Part shown: piece by piece, positions 26,990-38,000 of the stretch
How the letters are laid out: every line of letters starts with the position of its first letter
Numbering within the stretch: the first letter of the stretch is position 1
From: Paragordius varius
Lineage: Eukaryota > Nematomorpha
Assembly (NCBI GenBank): GCA_964247055.1
Contig: OZ176054.1
Coordinates: forward strand, 2,542,001-2,606,000
Direction: 5' to 3'
Length of the DNA: 64,000 nt
Notes under the pieces: generated by a model
Told to the model about the DNA's origin: nothing
Seen by the model: only the letters and a program-made list of their open reading frames with translations
The model's database searches: none
Made by a program: the position numbers and the translations under genes

Positions 26990-28165
26990 GAATCATGATA
27001 ATATCTTTTTTTGGCCTTACCAGATATATTAAAAAGCTATTAACAATTTTTTGGAAACTGTTCCATATCAAAAAATCATGAAATTTCACACATTATGCTG
27101 AAAAATTTTTTTTGGCAAAAGATAAATGATTCATTCCAAAAAAGATCCTTAAAATATATCATAAATCATACACGATATAAAAATGTCTCAGGATTATCAT
27201 AATGCTTTGGTTTTGGGGTTTACGATGAGTTTAATTTTATAAATAACTTTTGTGGTGTTCCATATCAAAAATGGGCGTGTTTATTCATATTTTGCAAATA
27301 AATTGTAAAACTGAAAATCTTCATGTTGAATATGACTAAAATAATAATATATTTAAATTTTTTTTAAAGTTTAGATGTGGGGTCCAAATCTCTTAGATTT
27401 TTACGTATATGTCATTTATTTAACCAGCGCAAAATTCCGATATTTTGTTAAAAATTATGATTATTCGCTAAATTTTTACTCCATTACCTTTTGGGGTAGT
27501 CTGTATCCCAGTGTTATTTGAAAATTGAACATCCTAAAGAGTATAGCTAATAAGCCGCATTTATCTGCTTTCTTTAATCTTTTGGGTGCATTACACAGTG
27601 TACAAAATCAGGGGTCATGAAAAAAATATCTCGATAAAATAAATATACTCTGATAGAAAAATGTATCAGAATTATCATTTTTGTGCTAAATGCTCTATAT
27701 CAGAAAACGGCAAAATCTGGCCCATAATTTTTTTGAAAACTAAATACTTCATTCCAAAAAATATTACTTAAATATATCATAAATTACTTATAAAACACAA
27801 ACCAATATTTTTATAATATTTTAATTTTTAGAATTCCAAAAGTCCTAAATCTTTTTCAAAATTTAGCATATATTTAAAATTTTTATCGCGTAATGCCGGC
27901 ATTTTATATCAAAGGAACTAGCCCGTTTTATAAGAGTAAAAAAATTTGGACTGTATGATGATCCCAGATCTAAAAATTGAAATATTATAAAAATATTGTT
28001 TTGCTGTTTATAACTAGTTTATGATATATTTTAGTAAAATTTTGTGGAATGAAGCATTTATCTTTCATAAAAAATTTGTACAAATAATGTGTATAAATTT
28101 TGCCACTTTCTGATGTGAAACACAAGCCCAAAATACAAAAGAAAGATGAGAATCATTTTTCTATC
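26990..28165. repeat. Repeat family F5, partly arranged as an inverted pair
   Basis: A block of roughly 150 bp recurs. Its core is ATGATATATTTTAGTAA, followed by TGGAATGAAGCATTTAT, then a T-rich stretch and a TCTGATATGGA-like end. Minus-oriented copies lie at about 27060-27185 and 27690-27800; plus-oriented copies lie at about 27995-28130 and 31075-31200. The 27690 and 27995 copies face each other and could form a long hairpin. Boundaries are approximate and no coding sequence is present. Confidence 0.5.
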
Positions 28166-29545
28166 AGTTCATTATAATATTTTTTGTTATATACAAAACA
28201 TTTTTACATAAAATGTAAAAATGTGAAAAATTCTCATCTTAAATCCTCATTTAAATATTTTTTTCCGCCATATAGGCAGATAAATACTTATTATGGTTGG
28301 AAAATGTAAATAATTAAATTTAAGAAGCTTTCAGGCTACATTTTACCAGCAAAAACTTGATATATATGATTTTAATATCAGCTGTTCGTTTTCGTGTTAT
28401 GGAGATGTGTCAATTTTGACTCTAGAAGTCACAAAAGCGTAAAAAATATAAGTTTTTTTATGTAATACATGAGAACAATGTTTAGTATTTAAATTTTTAA
28501 CTAAAATAATTTATGAAACTTTATTATTTGCAAAATCGAACTCTGGAAAACTAGTAAACGCAAACGAGGACGGGAGAATGAAGATGTAGCGAAATATTAA
28601 AAGCAGTTTTTTTCGCAAATAGATTAGAAAAATTTTGTGAAAGTGTTAGCGCATACATGGTAAAAACTATATAGAAACCTTTAAGGTTAAACTTGTTCCT
28701 GCCGCTGAATGTTTCTATCATCTTAGATTTACAAATATAAAGGTGTGCTTGCATATTGGTATTTGTATAATACACAATTTATATTTAACACATAATTACA
28801 ACACATTTATTTCCTTTCTGCGATTTTTGGGGTCTTAGGGAAGCCCCTTAAAATCGAATATTTCTAATAGAAACCATTGCAAAAATTTGCAGTTAATGGA
28901 TGCGGAATATAAAATTAGATTCATTTTAAATATCATGTATATTTTATGAATAAACGTAAGGTAAATATTTAATTATTGTGACATAGGTTCATTAGCTAAA
29001 TTTAAATATGCAAAATAAACCACTTCTGTTTATATCAATGTTAACAATCCATTATATTTGGGGTATTTTTTTATCCCAGAGAGGTGAAATATTTTAAAAG
29101 GTAGTAAACCGAATAGAAAGGCTTTCTTAGGATTTTAAGCGCATTATACAATCATTTTTTCGTAAAATTGTATAAAAATCCTTCTCTCAAAAAACGTTTT
29201 CTCGCCATTTTTTTGTTTTATTTTTAATAAATCGCTAATGCTAGGCAAATAAATGCATATTATGGTTAGAAAATGTTATTAATTAACATTTTTAGGCTAC
29301 ATTACGAGCAAAAACTTTATATATATTGTTTTTAAAATCATCTGTTTATGGAGCCGTTTTAATTCTAGAATCTAGAAGTCTCTCAAAACTTGAATAATAC
29401 AAGTTTTCATCTAACATGAGAAAATGTTTGATATAAATTTTGACCGAAACATCAAAATAGTAGTTTATTTAAAAGATTGAGCCCTGGGATAAAAAACTAC
29501 CAATGGCCGCGCGACTAAAAAGTGAAAATGTAGTGAAGTGTTAAA
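27477..29545. repeat. Family F4 cluster with an internal direct repeat
   Basis: The left end CCATTACCTTTTGGGGTAGT then TATCCCAG (27481-27515) and the right end ending TAGTGAAGTGTTAA (29545) are in inverted orientation and match the F4 element at 13440-13993. Inside, a segment of about 345 bp occurs twice in the same direction (28260-28605 and 29205-29545), recognisable by AGGCTACATT, AGCAAAAACTT and a GATAAA-rich tail. An additional F4 end lies at 29057-29105. This looks like two or more nested or tandem copies of one non-coding element. Confidence 0.5.
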
Positions 29546-30025
29546 TAAAGGCTCTGTTAAAGGGTATTTTATACTATTTTGAGGCATGGTGAATATAGTA
29601 TGGCTTTATAATATTACAAAATACTTTTTCTATCAAATTTGATCTTGCTAAACATTTTTAATTTTAAAATTTGATAAATAATTCGTTCGGTTACAAATAT
29701 ATATTAAATAAAATTGTGCTTTGCAAAACAAAAATTTGTTAGCAGGAACCTTTAAATTAAATTTTGAAAATATATGTTCAACATCATCGCTTTTATATAG
29801 AATAACTTTTAATATATCTTAAAGCGTTAGTTATCATATTGCCCCAAAAAGTGTGAAGTACGCTTTAACAAAATTTTGTAAAACATTAATTTTTAGAAAA
29901 AGTATGGATTTTTTAGTTGATATCAAGATTGGAAATTCATTTTACCGATTTTTAACATTTCGATTCTATTGAGATGTCCAATTATGATATTTTTTTAAAA
30001 AAATATTGAAAGAAACGGTTCAAAT

Positions 30026-31015
30026 TTAACACTTGGATACAACACATCCATTTTAGTCCTTCGATTCAAATTGGGGTAGGTAAATACCGCAGGCCTGTTT
30101 AAAATTAAATTCTTTAAAAAATATGGAAGGAAATGAAACCATGGCAAAATCTTGCGCTTATATAACATTAATAAACCGAAATATATAAAGGATTTTATTC
30201 AAAAATACTTGATATTCCTTATTGTATGCTAAAACCGAAAGGTATTAGTCAAGGTGACATGTGTGCAATAGTAAAATTAAAAATACAAAATAAACCGGTT
30301 ATTCTATCTCTATCAATGTTAGATGTAATTTAAATAAATTAGCTTTAATTTTACCCTTAAAATTAAATGAGGATGATATTTTGCAAAATTTTGTAAAATA
30401 AAAATGGCGTCGAATTAGTTTGACATGGAACTTTTTTTCAAACCAAAATTTTATTTAGAAATTTTGGCATATTTGTATAATTTTATTAGGATAAAAGCAT
30501 ATTAAATTGGGACCGTTTCCTTCAGTAGTTTTTTAAAAATCTTAAATTTAGGTCTGGGGTATTTAGATACCCTAATTTGGATCGAAGTGTGAAATTTTTG
30601 CTCCAATCCTAATAAAAAATATGTAAATAAGCCAAAATATCTAACAAAATGTAGTTTTGACAAATAGATCCGTTTAAAACTCGACGCCTTTATTTTACAA
30701 TATCTTTGCAAAATATCGTATTTATTTGATACTCTAAATTTAAAGCTTAAAATCTAACATTGATCGAAACAGAAAAGGTGGTTAGTTTTTATTAACACAC
30801 ATGTCATGTTGACTAAATTTTTACCTCTTAATAAGTAATATCAATTTTGATTAGATATTTCTATATATTTCGATTCATTAATGTTATATGGAAACTTTTG
30901 CCATGGTTTTGGTTTATTCCATATATTTTGAAATATTCAATTTTAAACACTGCGGATCCAACTACCCTAATTTGAATCAAAGGACTGAAATGAATGTGTT
31001 ATATCCAAGTGTTAA
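30026..31015. repeat. Inverted-repeat element, family F3 (copy 2)
   Basis: Runs from TTAACACTTGGATACAACAC to the inverse ATATCCAAGTGTTAA, about 990 bp. Both arms carry ATTCAAATTGGGG-type segments and an inner AAAATGGCGTCGA motif shared with the other F3 copies. The arms are long and imperfect, so it is not young. There is no transposase frame. Confidence 0.7.
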
Positions 31016-31074
31016 GATAAGAGGTAAATAATTTGGCATTTTCGGAGCGCGCATCTAATAAAATTTTTTATAAT

Positions 31075-31210
31075 ATATTTATTGTGGTTTATGTATTTTA
31101 GTCATATTTATTGGAATGAAACACTTTGCTTTCACCAAAAAAATTTGTTTTACTAAATGTTTGTAAACTTTTGCCATGCTCTGATATGGATAATCTATAA
31201 AAGAATATTT
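31075..31210 (+). repeat. Solo F5 repeat
   Basis: Matches the plus-oriented F5 copy at 27995-28130 in order: a TATTTTAGTCATAT segment, TTGGAATGAAACACTTTGCT, a run of A, and GCTCTGATATGGA. Confidence 0.45.
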
Positions 31211-31456
31211 TATATCATTGGAAAGGGCCAAAACAAAAAGGATCATATAATCTAGATATATTTTCCATCAAAATTTATGTATTTCATCACGATAACTTTT
31301 ATTCCCACCGATTTTTACGCTGTGTTATAAAAAAACAGCTCAATACTATCAGCGCATTTGTTTATAAATGATAAATTTTTATTTACAAAATAAGCGAGCC
31401 TACACTTTTTGAAAATGTCTAAAACCGACATTATGCATCTTCATAAAAGATATTCA

Positions 31457-32031
31457 TTAACATTTCGATTCAAATTGGGGTATCTAAATACCCCAGACTT
31501 AATATAAATTAATTTATTTAATAAACTACTGAAGGAAACGGTCCCAATTCAAATTTATGCTTCTATCCTGTTAAATATTATATAAATATGCCAAAATATC
31601 TTGATAAAATTTTGTTTTGAAAAAAAAGTTTCACCTCAAACTACTTCGACGCCATTTTTATTTTACAAAAATTTTGCAAAATATCGTCTTCATTTAATTT
31701 AAAACTAAAGCTTATTTTTTATATAAATTGCATCTAACATTGATAGAAATAGAAAAAGTGGTTTATTTTGTATTATTTTTTAATTTTACAATTTGACACA
31801 TGTTACGTTGACTAAATTTTTACCTTTCAGTTTTAGCTCTAAATAAGTAATATCAAGTATTTTTGAATAAAATTTTTTATATATTTCGGTTTATTAATAT
31901 TTATAAGTGCAAAATTTTGCCACGGTTTCGATTCCTTCCATACTTTATAAAGAATTTGATTTTAAACAGGCCTGGGGTATCCAACTACCCCAATTTGAAT
32001 CGACTAAAATGGGTGTGTTGTATCCTGTTAA
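31457..32031. repeat. Inverted-repeat element, family F3 (copy 3), next to the ASTE1 start
   Basis: Begins TTAACATTTCGATTCAAATT and ends with the inverted arm TTTGAATCGACTAAAATGGG then TGTGTTGTATCC. It ends only about 50 bp upstream of the start codon of the asteroid-like gene, so the promoter or 5' untranslated region of that gene overlaps it. The open frame at 31863-32051 is repeat sequence. Confidence 0.7.
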
Positions 32032-32080
32032 TAGATTGCATTTTCAAATAACACATGGGGAAAAGAATGTAAAATAAGCA

Positions 32081-34429
32081 ATGGGCGTGAGAGGCTTATC
32101 AACATTTTTAAGAGAATTTTCCGAAGCTTATAATAATTCGTATAAATTATTTAATTGTACTGTTATTATCGATGGATGGAATTTAATTCATTACCTTTAC
32201 AAAAATATTATGCCCAAAAATCTGATATTTTGTGGTGATTATGTATCTTTTGCTGTGATTGTTATTAGATTTTTTTATATATTGTTTAAAAATAAGATAA
32301 TACCACTATTGATATTTGATGGTTGTTCAGATCCCGATGGTCTAAAATCTGAAACAATTATGAAGCGCCATGCAGAATTAAACGCTAAATGCCAAAATCT
32401 AGTTCCTGCAAATTTACCATATATTTGTGAATTTCTTTTTTTAAATATAATGAAAAGTTTGGACATTCCATTTTATCAATCAATATTTGAGGCAGACAAT
32501 GAAATAGCAAGTTTATCTAATCAATTAAAAGCTCCAGTTATCAGTAATGATAGTGACTTTTTTATATTTCCCTTAATGCATGGATTAATTCCTCTTTCGA
32601 GTTTGAATATTGATCAATATTTATATATTCCATATACAATTGATACCGATATTTTATCTATCCCTAAAAAATGTCAATTAACTTGTTCCATCTACCTACA
32701 AACTAGGTTATTTAATGAATATCCCGGTTTACATCCAAAAACATTGGCTGTGTTTGCGCTTGTAAATGGTAATGATATATCTCACAAATATGATTATTCC
32801 TCTTTTGTTAAAATGTTAGAATCTCGAAAATCTTGTACCCGGCACTCAAATAGCGGTCACAAAATATCGGGTTATCTCAAATGGTTTAGTCGATTTCCAT
32901 CCTCGAATGATTGTATAGGTGCAATAGTCGATTCACTTAAAAAAGAGGATAGGGAATCAGCTAAATATCAATTGGATACCTTAATTACCAGTTATGACGT
33001 TCAGGAGATACCAACTGAAAGAGTGCACAACATCCAATCAAAAATTAAGAGTTTTACCAACGCCATGAAAAATCAAAACTTTTTGACCACAAAACTAAAC
33101 GGTTTATGTGAATTATTACGACAATTCCCATCCAATGAATTCATTGAAATTCCACATAGCTTGCCGAGTAAAGAAGAAAAAAATGGTTTACAACCATTAT
33201 CATTCGTAATGCAAAATGAGCAATTTGCTCAACGTGTCTTACAAAATATTGCAACTATTTTAAACATAGAACCATACTGCCTTCCCTCTGACTCCATATT
33301 AAAAGATTTTCCAAATTTCGCGACAACCCTAAATGATTATCAGGCTAAAATTGAATGTATGGACTTTAATTACATTCTGTGTCATTTGTTGATCAAACGA
33401 AAAATTTACCTTTCAATACAAATCGAAAATTTCCGTTTACCCAGTGTACATGATGTATCAGCACCTCTAAGACGCTTAATATATGCTAAACTGTATGAAC
33501 CCATATTCTACGCTCTTGGTATAGATTTCAAAAATCTTAACAGATGTAATAACAGTACATTAACTTTACCAAACTTAATTAATTTGGATATCACGGAAAT
33601 AAAACGTAAAGATAAAAATTTAGTTCAATCTATCATACCCATTACCATAACTGAAGAAGATCTAAATAGTTATAATCATATGAATGCATTGACCCCTTTG
33701 ACATTTAGTCAATTAGTCTTGCCTGAAACGTATGAAAAAATACGATTTTTCCCGGAATCCCTTAAAGTTTTTTGTTTAAGTACCATATATTTTATTCAAG
33801 CTAAAAATACGAATCATAAAACCAATATGGATTACATGGATAAGTTAACTTTCTCATTAGCTATGACTATAACACTCTTAACATTTCCCCTTCTTATTAA
33901 TACTTTTTATGGCATTAAACGAAGCAATGATGAATGTACTACCATAGAAGATTTTCGTGATTTTGCACTTTCCTTCAATAAATACAAGGAAAAAATGTCA
34001 AAACCGCTGAAATTTTTTCCCAATGATTCCACTTACAACACGTATGCAAACATGAGGAGTGGCGTTAATTTGGACATTATTCATTTGTTTGGGGAATGGC
34101 AGAGCTGTTTCCTAGCCATACTGCTGTTAAACCAAGTGTGTGATGGCCCCTTATACACAACCGACTTAATCCTAAGTATCCTGACAACTTTGAATGGCTC
34201 ACTAATGCATAATGTATGTCAACATATATGTAATGAAATCTCTGCTTGTTCTTTGTCTAACAGTTCAAGTTGTCCCCAAATTAATATGGCGCGCAAAATG
34301 GTTGACAAATTTTTTGCCTACATCAATAAACATAAAATTTTTGGGCAAAATATACGACTGCCCGCTACGAGTATCTCGCCAAATATTACAGATTTATTTC
34401 ATATGTGTATCAAAAATTTAATTTTGTAA
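32081..34429 (+). CDS. ASTE1: Asteroid homologue, XPG/FEN-like nuclease family protein
   Basis: A single uninterrupted frame of 782 aa (human ASTE1 is 679). It starts MGVRGLSTFL at 32081, the usual MGIRGL start of the family, because the N-terminus is part of the active site. The XPG N-region has Asp31 (VIIDGWN) and Asp80 (LIFDG). The internal region has FEADNEIA (Glu137, Asp139) and SNDSDFFIF (Asp157, Asp159). All are positions expected to bind metal ions in the FEN/XPG fold. The C-terminal part has LDIIHLFGEWQSCFLAILLL, matching ASTE1 LDTAHIFCQWQSCLQMGMYL. In the family the role is a structure-specific DNA nuclease linked to end resection control; activity here is inferred. It lies tail-to-tail with the TDP-43 gene. 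AATAAA is at 34494. An upstream non-coding exon cannot be excluded. Confidence 0.9.
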   Translation: MGVRGLSTFLREFSEAYNNSYKLFNCTVIIDGWNLIHYLYKNIMPKNLIFCGDYVSFAVIVIRFFYILFKNKIIPLLIFDGCSDPDGLKSETIMKRHAELNAKCQNLVPANLPYICEFLFLNIMKSLDIPFYQSIFEADNEIASLSNQLKAPVISNDSDFFIFPLMHGLIPLSSLNIDQYLYIPYTIDTDILSIPKKCQLTCSIYLQTRLFNEYPGLHPKTLAVFALVNGNDISHKYDYSSFVKMLESRKSCTRHSNSGHKISGYLKWFSRFPSSNDCIGAIVDSLKKEDRESAKYQLDTLITSYDVQEIPTERVHNIQSKIKSFTNAMKNQNFLTTKLNGLCELLRQFPSNEFIEIPHSLPSKEEKNGLQPLSFVMQNEQFAQRVLQNIATILNIEPYCLPSDSILKDFPNFATTLNDYQAKIECMDFNYILCHLLIKRKIYLSIQIENFRLPSVHDVSAPLRRLIYAKLYEPIFYALGIDFKNLNRCNNSTLTLPNLINLDITEIKRKDKNLVQSIIPITITEEDLNSYNHMNALTPLTFSQLVLPETYEKIRFFPESLKVFCLSTIYFIQAKNTNHKTNMDYMDKLTFSLAMTITLLTFPLLINTFYGIKRSNDECTTIEDFRDFALSFNKYKEKMSKPLKFFPNDSTYNTYANMRSGVNLDIIHLFGEWQSCFLAILLLNQVCDGPLYTTDLILSILTTLNGSLMHNVCQHICNEISACSLSNSSSCPQINMARKMVDKFFAYINKHKIFGQNIRLPATSISPNITDLFHMCIKNLIL

Positions 34430-34493
34430 AGTAAGCTATTATTTTAGCTGGTATTTATTACGGTATACTTTTTATAGGTTTTGTAAATTGAAT

Positions 34494-34499
34494 AATAAA
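34494..34499 (+). terminator. Polyadenylation signal of the ASTE1-like gene
   Basis: AATAAA occurs 65 bases after the stop codon of the asteroid-like gene. In such AT-rich sequence the motif is common, so this is a likely rather than proven site. Confidence 0.4.
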
Positions 34500-35044
34500 A
34501 CAAATACACGGTTATAAAAAATATAAATCATGATTCAATATAAATTATAAATATATATATAATATTGATTCCTAAAATATTATTATATTCTAATTCATAA
34601 GCTGGCTTTATAATTATAATAAATCATTCGTATAAAAGTAAAATATTTCAATGATTTTAATTAAAAATAATTAAAAAATTAATTTAAATTAAAATCATCA
34701 CAGTATAAATCTATTGTTTGGTCCTTTGACCATATAAGCGTATATGATATATAGATAAGGCTAAATAAAGATATGAGTTGATCCCATTATTTTATATGGT
34801 TAAGAGAAAAGCTTTAAGATCTAATATATCACATTGATGTAAAGCGAAACATGTATTATGTTTGCATATTTAATTAAAATATAGTTAGCTTACAAAAAAA
34901 ATATTTCAATCATGAATAGTTGTAAAAAGGCTTGGTTATCTATTAAATTTAAATAAATGATTAGATATGTAATTAAAGAGAGCCTATAAATAAACTAAGT
35001 ATAAAACACCACCAATTATAAAAAATATATATATATATAGGATT
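34500..35044. other. Intergenic spacer between convergent genes
   Basis: About 0.55 kb of AT-rich sequence separates the 3' ends of the ASTE1-like (plus) and TDP-43-like (minus) genes. I see no exon or named repeat. It must hold the TDP-43 3' untranslated region. Confidence 0.6.
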
Positions 35045-38000
35045 TTAATAATTGGGTATATTAGTTGTTGATGATGATATAGCATCTTTCAATAAAATTG
35101 CGTCCTCATCGATTAACACCATTTCATTCGGTTCATAATGTTCTGCGCTCTTCTTATCAACATTAGATTGTTCATTAGTTGTTAATAAGGTATCAATAAT
35201 GTTTTGAACAAAAACAGTATTTGGGGGAGATCCAGCCAAATATTGTTGAGAGGCGGCTAATATATTTATTATTATAAGATACATTGGAATTAAAATATTA
35301 TTTATGGCTTAACAGATATTAAAATAATGATTTGATAACAAAATTAAAACCTGTCCCAAAACTTCGTATGCTATTGTTTCCATGGCAATCGGAATCATGT
35401 ACATCAAAATTTGATCCCAAAGATTCATGTTTAAGGTTACCAATACTTCCACCTTGATAAAATATTAATTGTTAATGTATATAACTGAAAAGCATATTAT
35501 ACCATTTGTACTTCTAGAATGTCCTTGACTACTTCAAGAATCTCCTTGAACACTTCAAGGTCCTTGATCATTTCAAGTTAGTACTAAAACTATTCAAGTT
35601 TATTTTTTTAACTTTTATCAATCGAATCGTATATCATTCATATGTTTTATTGTTTTTAACCTATTTTCTATTATTTAACATGGATTTTTAATCCTTATCA
35701 ACTTTTAATCAATCAGAAACCGTATATCCTTATTAATTAAATATTATTTTGTATATTTATAAGATTTTAACACGTAATCAAAAAATATAAAAGTTTTCTG
35801 GGTTTATCAACAATTTTTCATTGAAAACCTTAATTAATATTTTTTGGAAAAAAATTAGTTTGAGTGGTTTTTAAAAATATTTTTTTTTAAATGAATAAAA
35901 TATATAATAAATAGAGAAAATTATGTTAAAAAATATGCAAAAATTATGGTTAAATTAAAACGTAAAAAATTTAAAGACTTGAAACCAGGACTAACTTGAA
36001 GTGTTCAAGGACATTGAAGTGTAACTGGTATAACATACTGATTAAATAAGTTAAAATGATATATTTTTTGAATTGCAGAAGACCACAGTTTTTCAGCCAT
36101 TTGGGCTTTTATTCATTATCGAATTCCATTTTAACACTAAATCTAAAATAAAAACTGTCATCTAACTTAAGTATTTTTTTGCTTTAATATAGGTAAATAA
36201 TTTTAAGATTACAAATCAATATATGAATATCCTATAATTAATATCAGGTGTAACCATAAGTTATTACCGGTTGATTATAAAGACGTTAGCAAGTACGCAG
36301 ACGATTGATTTGTTACATCAATATTGTTCATCTATAATTAAACTACAAATCCAGAATTTAAGTCCGCCAAAAACTAGCGCCTTATAATAATTCAGTAAAG
36401 ACATTTGCGGCACATTCTGCCTTCTGATGAAATAGACCGTTGAAAGTTATCAGATGCTGGCGAAAACATATGGTGAACATGCTCTATCGATAGTTTGGCG
36501 CTCTGGTTCACCCCACAAATTAGCTGTCAAGACGCTTAAGTGCAAGAATTATTGAGTGTTGACCTAACTCAAACTTAACAATTGGCAGACGCATTACAAA
36601 TATCAAACAATAAATGAGGTCTACAAGCAATGAGAAAATCAAACTTGAATGGGTCCCACACATTTTGAGGGACGCTAAATCTGAAAATCCTAAAGTAACT
36701 TGTGAAATCCTCCTTGAACCACACGAAAAGAAATCATTTTTGCATCAAATAGGGACAAGATGATCGCTATCACTAATAAACTATCCAAACTTCTTCTCAA
36801 GATTATACTGAAAAGAATCTCATCCTCGCTGGACTATGAAATATCTGAGGTGCAGGCTGGCTTTAGAGCAAAGAGAAACACTACCAATCACATAGTTAAT
36901 CTTAATACAATAATTCAAAGATACAATGAATTTGGGAAAAGTCTATATTGCTGCTTTTTAGACTTCAGTATGGCATTTGATACAGTCAACCACGACTGCC
37001 TATGGAACATATTACGATCCTCCGGAGTTTCCCCGCACATAATACTCCTGCTTCAATCGCTGTATTCTAGACAAACAGCTGCGATTAAAACCCAATTCGG
37101 TCCCACTGACTGGTTTCCTATTCTCAGAGGTGTGAGTCAAGAATGTGTCCTTTCTCCCCTCCTATTTAACTTATACACAGAAACATTAATACGCAATTGT
37201 AACTTTCCACAACATATTGGGGCACGGATCGGTGGTCTTACTATTTGCAATCTCCGGTACGCCGACGACACCATTCTCTTGTCAGAATCCCACACGGACA
37301 TGACCTATCTTTTAAATAATCTCACCATCGAAGCAAGTTTGATGGGTCTTAAGCTGAACCAGGCTAAATCTAAAATAATGATCCTAAACGCTCCACAACT
37401 ACCATTTACAATCAATAACTCCCCCATCGAACTAACCGATCACTGTAAATATCTAGGCTCCATAATTACATCCGACGGTAGCTCGGATCCCGACATACGA
37501 GCACGACTAGCATTGGGACGTGCTACTATGGGTAAACTGTCCAAAATTTGGAACTCGTCGGTCATAAGACTTCCAACCAAACTTGCCATCCCGAAGGCGA
37601 TGATATACCCCGTGGCAATTTATGGGTCCGAATCATGGATATGCAAATCCATTGACAAAGCCAGCATAAACTCTTTTCAAATGTGGTGCTTTCGAAAAAT
37701 ATTGAGAATCTCCTGGAAAGCCCACATCTCCAATTCTTACATACTCAAATTCATTAAACCCGAATTTTTACTTTACGATTTAATAACCTTTAAACAGCTA
37801 AAATATCTGGGTCATATCCTGCGATCCGACTCATTAGAAAAAAGCATACTCTTTGGGTTGGTAGATGGCACCCGCAGAAGGGGCCGACCCAAAAAGCGGT
37901 GGATCGACATGCTTAAATCAATAGCAAATCTAACCTTTCCTCAATTGTTGAGAGAATCACAGGACCGCCTAAAATGGAGAACACTAATCTATGAGAAAGC

